A DNA stretch of 39,763 nt. Origin: Deltaproteobacteria bacterium. Its GTDB lineage: Bacteria > Desulfobacterota > Deferrimicrobia > Deferrimicrobiales > Deferrimicrobiaceae. The notes beneath the pieces are model-generated. The model did not search any database and was not told the DNA's origin. It worked only from the letters and a program-made list of their open reading frames with translations. Shown here piece after piece: positions 15,622 to 23,757 of this stretch. The position numbers were made by a program, and so were the translations under genes. Position 1 is the stretch's first letter. Each line of letters opens with the position of its first letter. Location of the stretch: the NCBI GenBank assembly GCA_016234845.1, contig JACRNP010000034.1, forward strand, positions 1 through 39,763. The letters run 5' to 3'.

Positions 15622-16511
15622 TTCCCGCGGCGCTGCTCGCCGCCTGCGTGCTCTGGGGGCACGGGACCGCGATCGCCGCGGGAACCGAGGCTGTCCGCAC
15701 GATCTCCAGGTCCCAGGGGAAACCGTTTTCGCTTCCGTCCGATGTGGCGGTGGACCGCAACGGCGTGCTGTTCCTGCTGGAGTCGGGATCCCGTTCGATC
15801 TCGATCTACTCTCCCCGCGGGGAGTTCCTGCGGGAGATCCAGGGCAGGGGAACATGGAAGGATCCTTCGGCGATCGCCGTTGCGCCGGACGGGTCCATTT
15901 TCCTGGCCGACGGGAATTCCGGAAGAGTCCTCGAACTGGAGCTGTCGGGGAGGATCCGGCGGGAGCACACGGCGGGAGGCAACGCCCGGATCACGGGCGT
16001 CGGGCTGTACGGAAGCTCCGTTTTCGGAGCGGACAACCGGAACCACCGCATCGTCGTCTTCCGAAGGGCCGGAGGGGCGCCCGACTATTGGGGGAAGCGG
16101 GGGGAGGGGCCGGGGGAGCTCCACTCCCCTTACCGGCTCGTGGTCGACCCTTCCGGGAGAGTGTTCGTCACCGACGTGATGAACGCGCGGGTCCAGTGGT
16201 TCTCCCCGTTCGGGAAACACCTGGGTACGTTGAAGCGGTTCGGGGCGGGGGAAGGCAGGATCTTTCGCCCGACGGGGATCGCGCTCGATCCGAGAGGGCA
16301 GGTGTGGATCGGGGACAGCTACACGGGGCTGGTCCAGCTGTTCGATCTGAACGGAACGTTCGTGAAAGGGATCGGCGCCCGGGGGAACCCCAAGGTATTC
16401 GCGGATCCCGTCGGCCTCGCGGTATCGGAGTCGGGGATATGGGTTGCGGATCAGAAGGACAACCGGGTCGGAATGTACGGGGAAAACATAAACGCAAAGG
16501 TGAGAAAATGA
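15597..16511 (+). CDS. Exported NHL-repeat beta-propeller protein
   Basis: 304 aa. I prefer the ATG at 15597 (GGGCAGG upstream, N-terminus MAGRRRP before the hydrophobic stretch), which overlaps the preceding gene by 25 nt. The in-frame ATG at 15618 (ATGA overlap) is a real alternative. After the signal peptide, five to six NHL repeats of about 42 residues follow. Examples are LPSDVAVDRNGVLFLLESGS, DPSAIAVAPDGSIFLADGNS, SPYRLVVDPSGRVFVTDVMN, RPTGIALDPRGQVWIGDSYT and DPVGLAVSESGIWVADQKDN, which together make a six-bladed propeller. Such proteins often scaffold exported complexes and are common in multihaem cytochrome clusters. No catalytic motif is seen. Confidence 0.85.
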   Translation: MAGRRRPMIPAALLAACVLWGHGTAIAAGTEAVRTISRSQGKPFSLPSDVAVDRNGVLFLLESGSRSISIYSPRGEFLREIQGRGTWKDPSAIAVAPDGSIFLADGNSGRVLELELSGRIRREHTAGGNARITGVGLYGSSVFGADNRNHRIVVFRRAGGAPDYWGKRGEGPGELHSPYRLVVDPSGRVFVTDVMNARVQWFSPFGKHLGTLKRFGAGEGRIFRPTGIALDPRGQVWIGDSYTGLVQLFDLNGTFVKGIGARGNPKVFADPVGLAVSESGIWVADQKDNRVGMYGENINAKVRK

Positions 16512-16714
16512 GCGGAACCAAGTGGGAATACGGACAAATTTTTCTTAAGAGTCCGGATGTCTTCGGCGGTCTTCCCAAGACCGGCCTGGAGATGGAGAAG
16601 ATGAACCGCGCGGGGGGGGAAGGATGGGAGGTCGTCGGGATCGTCCCCTTCACGCTCCCGACGGGGGAGGTCCGGGGGGCGTTCGTGCTCTTCAAGCGGG
16701 AAGTCGCCGGTTGA
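16508..16714 (+). CDS. DUF4177-like small protein
   Basis: 68-aa soluble protein. The WEY...GGEGWEVVGIVPF...FVLFKR pattern is that of DUF4177-type proteins, small beta-alpha-beta modules of unknown role. No signal peptide or Cys is present, so it is probably cytoplasmic, which is odd among exported cytochromes. ATGA overlap with the NHL gene; the 30-haem cytochrome starts 19 nt later. Confidence 0.7.
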   Translation: MSGTKWEYGQIFLKSPDVFGGLPKTGLEMEKMNRAGGEGWEVVGIVPFTLPTGEVRGAFVLFKREVAG

Positions 16715-16733
16715 AGCTCCGGCACCAAACCCC

Positions 16734-19496
16734 TTGATCCGGTTCCTCGCCCTTATCGCGGCGCTCTCGCCCCTCCTCCTGGTTCCGGCAGGCGCGCTCG
16801 CCCAGGCCGGTTTCGACCAGGAAAAGTGCTCCCTCTGCCACATCCGCGACAGCGTCTTCCTTCAACCGGGGTTTCTCAACCCGGAACGTTCGAAGGAGTT
16901 CGACGAGGAGCGGCTTTGCGGAAGTTGCCACAACGGCTCCGTCGAGGACAGCCGCGGCGTGCTCTGGCGGGGGGAGCAGCATCCCGCGCCCCCGGCAAAG
17001 AGGAAGGATCGCGGCTGCTCCGTCTGCCACTCCCCGCACACGAAAGGCGGATGGAGCGTGCTGGCGGGGAGCGGCGTCCCCCTCCGCAGGGGAGGAAATG
17101 CGGTCTGCACCGGGTGCCACCCGTCGTACCGCTCCTCGAAGATCGGACCGCACCTGCGAAGTTCGGCGGAGTCGATGTGCCGGGATTGCCACCAGGCGCA
17201 CGGCGGGACGGGCAAGGCCCTCTTGAGGGAATCCGGCGTCGGACTCTGCCTCCGCTGCCACGGGGAACTCGATCCGTCCAGGGGGGGCGGGCATCCCGTC
17301 GCGGAACTTCGAGGAGCGGCATCATCGAGAATGCCGGTGTGCACGGCGTGCCACCCCGTCCACCAGCCGGGGGAAATCGCCGCGGCTCCGACGGCGCGAT
17401 GCGCGGGGTGTCATCCGTTCGACGAGGGGAAAGGGCGGGAGGCCGTAAAGCGGCATACCGGAGAGGAGAACTGCTCCTCCTGCCACACGTTTCACGCACG
17501 GGCGGGGGGAGGCGGCCGGGCGTTCCGCGGGAAGGACATCCGCGTCGAATCGGTATGCAGGGGGTGCCATACCGCCTATTGGGCCGGCGATGTCGCGGCG
17601 GGGAGGTCGAACGGAACCCACGTCACGTTCTCCAAGGCGACGAAAGCGGAGATCTGCACGCGGTGCCACAGCGTCCACCGCGGGACCGCGGGGACGCCGC
17701 TCCTTCGGACCGCGAAGCCGTACTTCTGCCTGGAGTGCCACGAGTCCCAGAACACGATCCGGGAGATCGGCGGAGTGGCGCTCGCGCACCCGGTGTTCGA
17801 AAAGCTCGGGAAAGGGAGGCTTACGGAAGTCGCGCGGGAGAAGAAGCTATCGGTCGGCCCGGGCGGCGAAATCATCTGCGCGACCTGCCACAAGGTGCAC
17901 GGTTCCACGCCGGGGACGTCCCTGCTCGCCCCCGGCTCGGAAAAAGGGGAGAGCTGCTTCTGGTGCCATGGGGGGAAGAGGGGAAGCAGCCACAAGGCCG
18001 CGTCCCGGGAGCCGGGAAACGATTGCGCCATCTGCCATGCGACGCACGGCCGGAAAAGCACGGGATCCGATCCATGGATCGCGCTCTGCCGGAGCTGCCA
18101 TCCGAGGGATGCCGTGCACAAGCCCGGGCGCGAGGACCGGGAGGTGGGGCGATCGGACGACCTGCCCGATTTCGACTCCCGGGGAAGAAAATCGTCCTTC
18201 GGGGACATCAGCTGTCCCACCTGCCACCAGCCGCACGGGATGACCGCCGAGCCGAAACGGCTCCGGAAGAACTATCGCCCGGGCGCCATCCTCTGCACGA
18301 CGTGCCATCGCCGACAGGAGTCGATCGCGCTGACGCCGCACGACCTCCGGGGGATCTCCGGCGATAGCGCCTGCGAGCCGTGCCATGTGCCGCACGCCGG
18401 CGCTCCCCCCTGGATGTGGGGGATGAAGCGGGGCACGGGGGAGATCGCCGAGGAGACGTGCCGCGCTTGCCACCCGGGAAAAGGCGGGAAAGGCGCGGGC
18501 ACTCCCGTCGCGGAAGGCGGACACCCGAGGAACGTCATGGCTTCCCGTCCGATGCCGGACGGTTTTCCGTTGTACGGTCCGGGCGGCGATACGACCCGCA
18601 AGGGGGTCGTGTCGTGTCCGACGTGCCACGAGGTCCACGGCACCGGGATCATGCCGACCGGGCGGGGAGTCGAAAAGCTGCTTCGACGAACGGACGGGAG
18701 CGGTTCCGGCGCGCGGGGAAAGCCGTTTTCATGCACCGCCTGTCATTCGGGGAAGGAGACCGCCCACGGGAAGGCGGATTGCATCGGATGCCACCCACCG
18801 CACTCCGAGGAGAAGCCGGAACGGATCTGTTCCGGATGTCACCGGGTCGGCGAGGGATTCCTCCTCGGGAAACACCGTTCCGCCGGGAAAAGTTGCGGCT
18901 CCTGCCATTCGATTCACGGATCGGGGGGGGGGAAGGCGTCGGAGAGCGGTTGCGCCGGCTGCCACCCCGGCACCCTGAGGATCCGGAAGACCTCGCACGC
19001 CGCGATCGGGGACTCCTCCTGCGACCCGTGCCACCCGGTCCACCGGGACCCACCGACACCCGTCATCAAGTGGAGAATCGGCGAAGACCCGTTTGTCCCG
19101 AACATCCCGTGCCTGCGCTGCCACGCGGAAGGCGGAATCGCCCCCGTCCCCGCCTGGCCGACGCATCCCTCGCGGGAATCCGAAGTGCCGACCAACTACG
19201 GGGCGAAAGTCGTCCTCGAGACCCCGATCAGCATGCTGGGGCGATACAAGGAAGGGGACCGCCCGCTGTTCCCCCTGTTCGGTCCCGACGGCAAGCGGTC
19301 CCTCTCCGGGGTCATGGGGTGCCTCACGTGCCACGATCCCCACGCGGGCGGGATGCGGGACGGGGAGCCTTCGGCGAACGCGTATCTCCGGGATCCGGGC
19401 CACGCCTTCCTGGCGGAACTCTGCTCTTCGTGCCACCGCGGGGACACCTCGGACCGGGTGAGGAATTTCCACAAACTTCCGCGAAAAGGGCATTGA
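16734..19496 (+). CDS. Giant 30-haem c-type cytochrome
   Basis: 920 aa from TTG 16734, with a clear signal peptide (LALIAALSPLLLVPAGALAQA, cleavage after AQA). Thirty CXXCH motifs run from CSLCH near residue 32 to CSSCH near residue 900, about one per 30 residues. Many occur as CxxCHxxHG...LL...CxxCH pairs typical of doubled-CXXCH domains, so the protein looks built by repeat duplication. It has no transmembrane anchor or lipobox, so it is periplasmic or secreted. Two longer motif-free stretches, near residues 330-380 and 790-865, may be non-haem inserts. The terminal HKLPRKGH gives no sorting signal I know. A long haem wire across the periplasm or outside the cell is the likely role (inference). 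Confidence 0.9.
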   Translation: MIRFLALIAALSPLLLVPAGALAQAGFDQEKCSLCHIRDSVFLQPGFLNPERSKEFDEERLCGSCHNGSVEDSRGVLWRGEQHPAPPAKRKDRGCSVCHSPHTKGGWSVLAGSGVPLRRGGNAVCTGCHPSYRSSKIGPHLRSSAESMCRDCHQAHGGTGKALLRESGVGLCLRCHGELDPSRGGGHPVAELRGAASSRMPVCTACHPVHQPGEIAAAPTARCAGCHPFDEGKGREAVKRHTGEENCSSCHTFHARAGGGGRAFRGKDIRVESVCRGCHTAYWAGDVAAGRSNGTHVTFSKATKAEICTRCHSVHRGTAGTPLLRTAKPYFCLECHESQNTIREIGGVALAHPVFEKLGKGRLTEVAREKKLSVGPGGEIICATCHKVHGSTPGTSLLAPGSEKGESCFWCHGGKRGSSHKAASREPGNDCAICHATHGRKSTGSDPWIALCRSCHPRDAVHKPGREDREVGRSDDLPDFDSRGRKSSFGDISCPTCHQPHGMTAEPKRLRKNYRPGAILCTTCHRRQESIALTPHDLRGISGDSACEPCHVPHAGAPPWMWGMKRGTGEIAEETCRACHPGKGGKGAGTPVAEGGHPRNVMASRPMPDGFPLYGPGGDTTRKGVVSCPTCHEVHGTGIMPTGRGVEKLLRRTDGSGSGARGKPFSCTACHSGKETAHGKADCIGCHPPHSEEKPERICSGCHRVGEGFLLGKHRSAGKSCGSCHSIHGSGGGKASESGCAGCHPGTLRIRKTSHAAIGDSSCDPCHPVHRDPPTPVIKWRIGEDPFVPNIPCLRCHAEGGIAPVPAWPTHPSRESEVPTNYGAKVVLETPISMLGRYKEGDRPLFPLFGPDGKRSLSGVMGCLTCHDPHAGGMRDGEPSANAYLRDPGHAFLAELCSSCHRGDTSDRVRNFHKLPRKGH

Positions 19497-19570
19497 ACGG
19501 AAAATTCCCTGAAGCGGGGCGCCTTCGATTCCGATACTATCGGGAAAGGAAACCCGGATGGCGATCCACG
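19497..19570. other. 74-nt gap between the 30-haem cytochrome and ftsB
   Basis: The largest gap in the 5.5-22 kb gene run. It holds a short imperfect inverted repeat (TTCCGAT at 19529-19535, ATCGGGAA at 19539-19546) with a TACTAT-like hexamer in its middle. There is no T-run after it and no convincing -35 element. It may contain a weak promoter for ftsB or nothing at all. Confidence 0.3.
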
Positions 19571-19933
19571 ATGCGACAGATGGCCGCTCCCTCTAACCAA
19601 TCGACCCGGAGGATCCGCAGGCTTCCCCTGCTGATCGCGGCGGGCCTCCTGCTGCTCGCGGTGCTCATTTCCCTGTTCCGCGACATGGGGGTCGTCGGGA
19701 CCTGGCGCCTCCGGAGCACGGAGAAGCAGCTTCGGTCCGAGGTCGAGGCGCTGCGGAGGGAGAATGCCGACCTGAAACGCCAGGTGGACGACCTTCGGAG
19801 CAATCCCGCCGTGATCGAGGAAGAGGCCCGCAGGCTGGGCCTCGTGAAGGACAAGGAAAGAGTCATCGTCGTTCCCAATCGGCAGGATGCCACCTCCCCG
19901 GCACAACAGAAGTCCGGCGCGCGGCGTCCGTAG
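19571..19933 (+). CDS. ftsB: FtsB/DivIC-type septum formation initiator
   Basis: 120-aa bitopic division protein. A basic N-terminus and one transmembrane helix (LPLLIAAGLLLLAVLISLF, ~20-38) precede a periplasmic coiled coil (LRSTEKQLRSEVEALRREN, ADLKRQVDDLR, ~50-80). The family-typical NPAVIEEEARRLGLVKDKE block follows, where FtsB/DivIC has the E-x-x-AR-x-x-LG signature. The start is ATG 19571 or the in-frame ATG 19580. A 47-nt overlap with the following diguanylate cyclase couples the two. It probably acts in the FtsQLB complex at the septum and is not an obvious part of the cytochrome module. Confidence 0.85.
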   Translation: MRQMAAPSNQSTRRIRRLPLLIAAGLLLLAVLISLFRDMGVVGTWRLRSTEKQLRSEVEALRRENADLKRQVDDLRSNPAVIEEEARRLGLVKDKERVIVVPNRQDATSPAQQKSGARRP

Positions 19934-22007
19934 GCATTCCGCGAGGCTGCTCGCCCCGGCCTACATTCTCCTCCTGTCCCTGCTGCGGATCCGGTACGCC
20001 GGCGGGGTGCCGTTGGCGATCGCCGCCGCCGCCGGCGTCCTCGCGTTCGCGTACGTTCTCGGCGCATACCTCGTGGCGCGGAAGAGGGACGATCGCGTCC
20101 CCGAAACGGAAGGCTGCCTGATCTGGGGAGGCGCAGCGGCGATGGCGCTCCACGCGGCGTTCCCGCCGGTCGCGGGGAGCCGGACCGTTCCCGCCGCGAT
20201 CGGTTTCGGTCTCGGCGTTTCCCTCCCGTTGCGCTATTCCATCCCGTGCGCCGCCTGTGCGGCCGCATGGCTTGCGGCGATTCCCGGTCCGTTCCCGGCG
20301 GAGTCCTTGCCGGTCGCGGCGATGTCGATCCTTTCGTTCGCAGCCGGAGCGGGGGGACGCTCGCACCGCCTGCGCCGGCCTCCGGAGGAAGAGAGCGCGA
20401 AAGCGGCGATCGCGAGGAGTCGTTCCGTCGTCCTTCCTTGGGAGGAACCTCCGGAGGGGGGGCGCCGTTCCGAGGGGGAGACGACCGAGGAAGGGGCCCT
20501 GATGCGCCGGGGACTCGAAATCCGGGAAGACATCCGGAGAGCGCTGGAAGGCGTGTTGCCGTTGACCGGGGCGACGCACGCCGCGTACCTCTGGCCGTCC
20601 CGGTCCCCGGGAGTCGCCCGGCATGACGGCTTCCTCGTGAGCCGGGGCCGGGACTTGCCTCGGGACTTCTCCGTTCCCGAAACGTACGTGCCGGTCCGGG
20701 AGGCGACCGTTTTCCGCCGCCCCTTTTTCGAAACGGGGGAGGAAGCCGAACGGTACTCCCCCCGGATTTCCGCGGAGTCGGGCGCGACGAAAGGAATCGC
20801 CGCGGTACCCGTTTTCCGGGAAGATGCCGTGGAAGGCGTTCTGCTCGCCATCCGCGAGGACGAGGAACCGTGGGTCGATCCCGTCCTGCCGCTGCTCGGC
20901 CTGGTCGCGTATTTCATCGGCCGGGACATCGAAAGAACCCGTGCGCTCCACAGGGAGGAAAGGTATCTCCTGCGGGAGGACTGGTACCACAAGATGGTGC
21001 GGAAGATGGCTCAGATGGGCGAATCGGGGAGCGATGCGGAGGGCGCGAAGCCGCGTTCGCGACGCGAGCGCGTCTATGCGGAAGCGGTTGGGCAGGTGCG
21101 CCGCCAGGTCGGCGCGGGGCGCGTGCTGCTCGTGGGCACGAGCGACGGCGGCCGGAACGGGTGGCTCACGTGGGAGGAGACCGAATCCTTCTCGGGGGGA
21201 TCCGACCAGCCGCAGTTGCTGGGGGATTCGTACGTGGGATGGGTGATCCGCCACGGGTCGCAGCGGATCTTCTCCGGCGAGCAGGGGCGGCCGAGGAACC
21301 AGGGAGTTCGTCCGAGCGCAGGGGAGAAGCCGGGCGAACGTTCCTACCTCGTGCTTCCGGTCGCCGGCGTCGGCGGTTTTCGCGGCGCGGTGGTATGCGC
21401 CCACGAATCGGCGGGACGATTCGGGAAAGCGCACGCCGAGGTCGTCCGGGACGTGACGGAGGTCATGCAGATGGGGCTGTCCCACGTGGAGCACCTGGAA
21501 ACCCTTACGCGGCGGGCCACGACGGACGGCCTGACGGGGCTCCCAAACCGGAAATCGTTCCTCGACCGGCTCTCCTCGGAACTCGAACGCCTGGACGGGC
21601 GTCACCCCTGCGCGGTCGTCATGCTGGACCTCGACCATTTCAAACGGATCAACGACACGTACGGGCACCCGTTCGGGGACGAGGTCCTGAAGCGGGTCTC
21701 CGGGGTGATCGCGAAGGCGGTCCGCAAGGGGGACGCGGCGGGCCGCTACGGCGGAGAGGAGTTCGTCCTCTACCTCCACATGACCGACCCGGAGCGCGCG
21801 CAGGAGGCGGCGGAGCGGTTCCGGCGGATGATCCGGCAGACGAAATTCCTCCACGAGGGGCGCGAGGTGGCGGTGACCGCCTCCCTCGGGGTCTCGTGCG
21901 CCCCGATCCACGGAAAGGGCGCGGGGGAACTGTTGAAGCGCGCGGACGAGGCGCTCTACCTGTCAAAGGAGCGGGGCCGCGACAGGGTGACGGTGTACCC
22001 CGGGTAG
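19887..22007 (+). CDS. Membrane GAF-type diguanylate cyclase (GGEEF)
   Basis: 706 aa. Residues ~18-140 contain four to five hydrophobic helices. Two soluble regions follow, ~200-350 and ~385-520, with GAF-like character (e.g. RSYLVLPVAGVGGFRGAVVC at ~485). A complete GGDEF domain spans ~535-706, with TDGLTGLPNRKSF, LDLDHFKRINDTYGHPFGD and the active site GGEEF at 622-626. The product-inhibition I-site RKGD (613-616) lies exactly five residues before it, so it should be an active, feedback-controlled c-di-GMP synthase. The ATG at 19887 lies inside ftsB; a later start is possible, since the first helix begins near residue 20. It ends the 5.5-22 kb run. Confidence 0.88.
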   Translation: MPPPRHNRSPARGVRRHSARLLAPAYILLLSLLRIRYAGGVPLAIAAAAGVLAFAYVLGAYLVARKRDDRVPETEGCLIWGGAAAMALHAAFPPVAGSRTVPAAIGFGLGVSLPLRYSIPCAACAAAWLAAIPGPFPAESLPVAAMSILSFAAGAGGRSHRLRRPPEEESAKAAIARSRSVVLPWEEPPEGGRRSEGETTEEGALMRRGLEIREDIRRALEGVLPLTGATHAAYLWPSRSPGVARHDGFLVSRGRDLPRDFSVPETYVPVREATVFRRPFFETGEEAERYSPRISAESGATKGIAAVPVFREDAVEGVLLAIREDEEPWVDPVLPLLGLVAYFIGRDIERTRALHREERYLLREDWYHKMVRKMAQMGESGSDAEGAKPRSRRERVYAEAVGQVRRQVGAGRVLLVGTSDGGRNGWLTWEETESFSGGSDQPQLLGDSYVGWVIRHGSQRIFSGEQGRPRNQGVRPSAGEKPGERSYLVLPVAGVGGFRGAVVCAHESAGRFGKAHAEVVRDVTEVMQMGLSHVEHLETLTRRATTDGLTGLPNRKSFLDRLSSELERLDGRHPCAVVMLDLDHFKRINDTYGHPFGDEVLKRVSGVIAKAVRKGDAAGRYGGEEFVLYLHMTDPERAQEAAERFRRMIRQTKFLHEGREVAVTASLGVSCAPIHGKGAGELLKRADEALYLSKERGRDRVTVYPG

Positions 22008-22025
22008 CCCGTCCGCGGGGTCGCG

Positions 22026-22055
22026 TTGACACCCCCCCGCACCGGGGGCTAAACT
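22026..22055 (+). promoter_or_regulatory. Candidate sigma70 promoter upstream of argS
   Basis: A perfect TTGACA at 22026-22031 and TAAACT at 22050-22055 (4 of 6) are separated by 18 nt, about 40 nt before the argS TTG. The spacer holds a C5/G5 inverted repeat that could also form a hairpin, but no T-run follows. All genes down to lepB are closely packed, so this may be the main promoter of argS-trp-accD-folC-lptD. Confidence 0.6.
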
Positions 22056-22092
22056 GTCAGCTTTACTGTAATTTTTCCTTCGGGGCGGCGAA

Positions 22093-23757
22093 TTGGACAT
22101 CCGGCAGATGGTGGAATCCGTTGTGTCTTCCGCCGTGCGGAAGAAGCTGGCGGAGTGGGGCGTGGACGCACCGGTGCCGGTGTCCCTCGAGGTCCCCCGG
22201 CAGGAGGAGCACGGCGACTTCTCCGTGAATGCCGCCATGCAGGTGGCGCGGCACCTGGGGAGGAAGCCGCGTTCGATCGCCGACGAGCTGGCCTCCGCGA
22301 TCCGGAAGGAGGACGTGGATCGCCGGATCGCCTCGGTGGCGGTGGCGGGTCCCGGCTTCATCAACATCGTCGTTTCCGAGGACGCCTGGAGGGAGATCCT
22401 CTCGCAGGCGATCGCCGAGGGGCCGAAGTTCGGATCCCCGGGGACGGGCTCGGGCGAAACGGTGCACGTGGAGTTCGTCTCCGCCAACCCCACCGGCCCG
22501 CTCCACGTCGGGCACGGCCGCGGCGCCGCGGTCGGCGACGCCATCGCCCGGATCCTCGAGTTCACCGGCCGCAAGGTCGTCCGGGAATATTACGTGAACG
22601 ACGTCGGAAACCAGATGGACAACCTGGGCCGCACGCTCCTTTCCCGGTACCGGAACGAGTGCGGACGCCCCTCGGAACTCCCGGAGGACGGCTACCGCGG
22701 CGGCTACATGATCGAGATCGCCCGGGAGCTCCGGGCGGATGTCGGGGACCGGTACGCCGACGCCCCGGAGGAAGAGGTTCTCCCCCTGTTCCGGAAGGAG
22801 GCGGGAGACCGGATCCTGCGCGGCATCCGGGACGACCTGCACGCGTTCCGGGTAACGTACGACCGGTGGTTTCCGGAGCGGGATCTGCACGACCGGGGCG
22901 AGGTCGCGGCCGCCATCGGGGAGCTTTCGGACCGGGGGTGCCTGTACGAATCCGACGGGGCCACCTTCATCCGCAGCGCGGAGATGGGGGACGAAAAGGA
23001 CCGGGTGCTCGTCCGCGCGGATGGCCGGACGACCTACTTTGCGGCCGACGTGGCGTACCACCGGCACAAGATCCGGGAGGGACACTCCCGGATGATCGAC
23101 GTTTGGGGAGCCGACCACCACGGATACGTGGCAAGGCTGCGCGCTGCGCTCCGGGGGCTGGGGGAGGACGATTCCCGGCTCGAGGTGCTGCTGGTCCAGT
23201 TCGTCACCCTCCTCCGGGAGGGGAAGGCGGTCCAGATGTCCACCCGGTCGGGGGAATTCACGACGCTCCGCGAGGTGCTGGACGAGGTGGGGACGGACGC
23301 CGCGCGGTTCTTCTACCTGTTGCGGAGCCACCACACGCACCTCGATTTCGACCTCACGCTGGCGAAGACCCAGTCCCGGAACAACCCGGTCTACTACATC
23401 CAGTACGTCCACGCGCGGATCTGCAGCATCTTCCGGGAAGCGGAAGGGAGAGGCGAGGCGCCGGTCGGCCACCCGCCGCTCTCCATCCTCACCCTCCCCG
23501 AGGAGGTGCGCCTGATGAAGGCGGTGGCGCGGTTCCCGGACGTCGTGTCGGAGGCCGCGAAGACCCGCGAGCCCCACCGTATCCCGTTCTATCTTCTCCA
23601 GGTGGCGGACCTCTTCCATGCCTTCTACCACCAGCACCGGTTCCTCGGGGAGACTCCGGAGCGCACGCACGCGCGGCTATCGCTCGCAGGCGCCGTCCGG
23701 ACGGTCGTGGCCACCGGCCTCTCCCTGATCGGCGTGACCGCGCCGGAGCGGATGTGA
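22093..23757 (+). CDS. argS: Arginyl-tRNA synthetase
   Basis: Class I synthetase charging tRNA-Arg, 554 aa, normal length; TTG start at 22093. The N-terminal additional domain (~1-115) is followed by VEFVSANPTGPLHVGHGRGA with the HIGH signature as HVGH, then YYVNDVGNQMDNLG and WGADHHGYVARL. The KMSKS region reads QMSTRSGEF, with a glutamine replacing the first lysine; ArgRS enzymes often have degenerate KMSKS motifs. The C-terminal DALR anticodon-binding domain (~430-554, ending LSLIGVTAPERM) is intact. The stop overlaps the next GTG by 4 nt. Confidence 0.97.
   Translation: MDIRQMVESVVSSAVRKKLAEWGVDAPVPVSLEVPRQEEHGDFSVNAAMQVARHLGRKPRSIADELASAIRKEDVDRRIASVAVAGPGFINIVVSEDAWREILSQAIAEGPKFGSPGTGSGETVHVEFVSANPTGPLHVGHGRGAAVGDAIARILEFTGRKVVREYYVNDVGNQMDNLGRTLLSRYRNECGRPSELPEDGYRGGYMIEIARELRADVGDRYADAPEEEVLPLFRKEAGDRILRGIRDDLHAFRVTYDRWFPERDLHDRGEVAAAIGELSDRGCLYESDGATFIRSAEMGDEKDRVLVRADGRTTYFAADVAYHRHKIREGHSRMIDVWGADHHGYVARLRAALRGLGEDDSRLEVLLVQFVTLLREGKAVQMSTRSGEFTTLREVLDEVGTDAARFFYLLRSHHTHLDFDLTLAKTQSRNNPVYYIQYVHARICSIFREAEGRGEAPVGHPPLSILTLPEEVRLMKAVARFPDVVSEAAKTREPHRIPFYLLQVADLFHAFYHQHRFLGETPERTHARLSLAGAVRTVVATGLSLIGVTAPERM

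Noticed and set aside
16830-19450. Regularly repeated TGCCAC-containing words that look like a direct-repeat or CRISPR-like array
   Set aside because: They are the codons for the Cys-His of CXXCH haem motifs within one coding frame; spacing and flanks vary and no identical repeats of CRISPR length occur.
10079-19496. Assignment of the cytochromes to named conduits such as MtrA, OmcS, OmcZ or ExtA
   Set aside because: Haem counts and order do not let me match any of these reliably by eye; naming would be guesswork.
19529-19546. Inverted repeat after the 30-haem cytochrome as a possible terminator
   Set aside because: The stem is short and imperfect, GC content is modest and no T-run follows.
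22032-22049. C5/G5 hairpin before argS as a terminator of the cytochrome operon
   Set aside because: No T-run follows, and it lies in the spacer of a good promoter. Termination of the upstream transcript here remains possible but is not supported.
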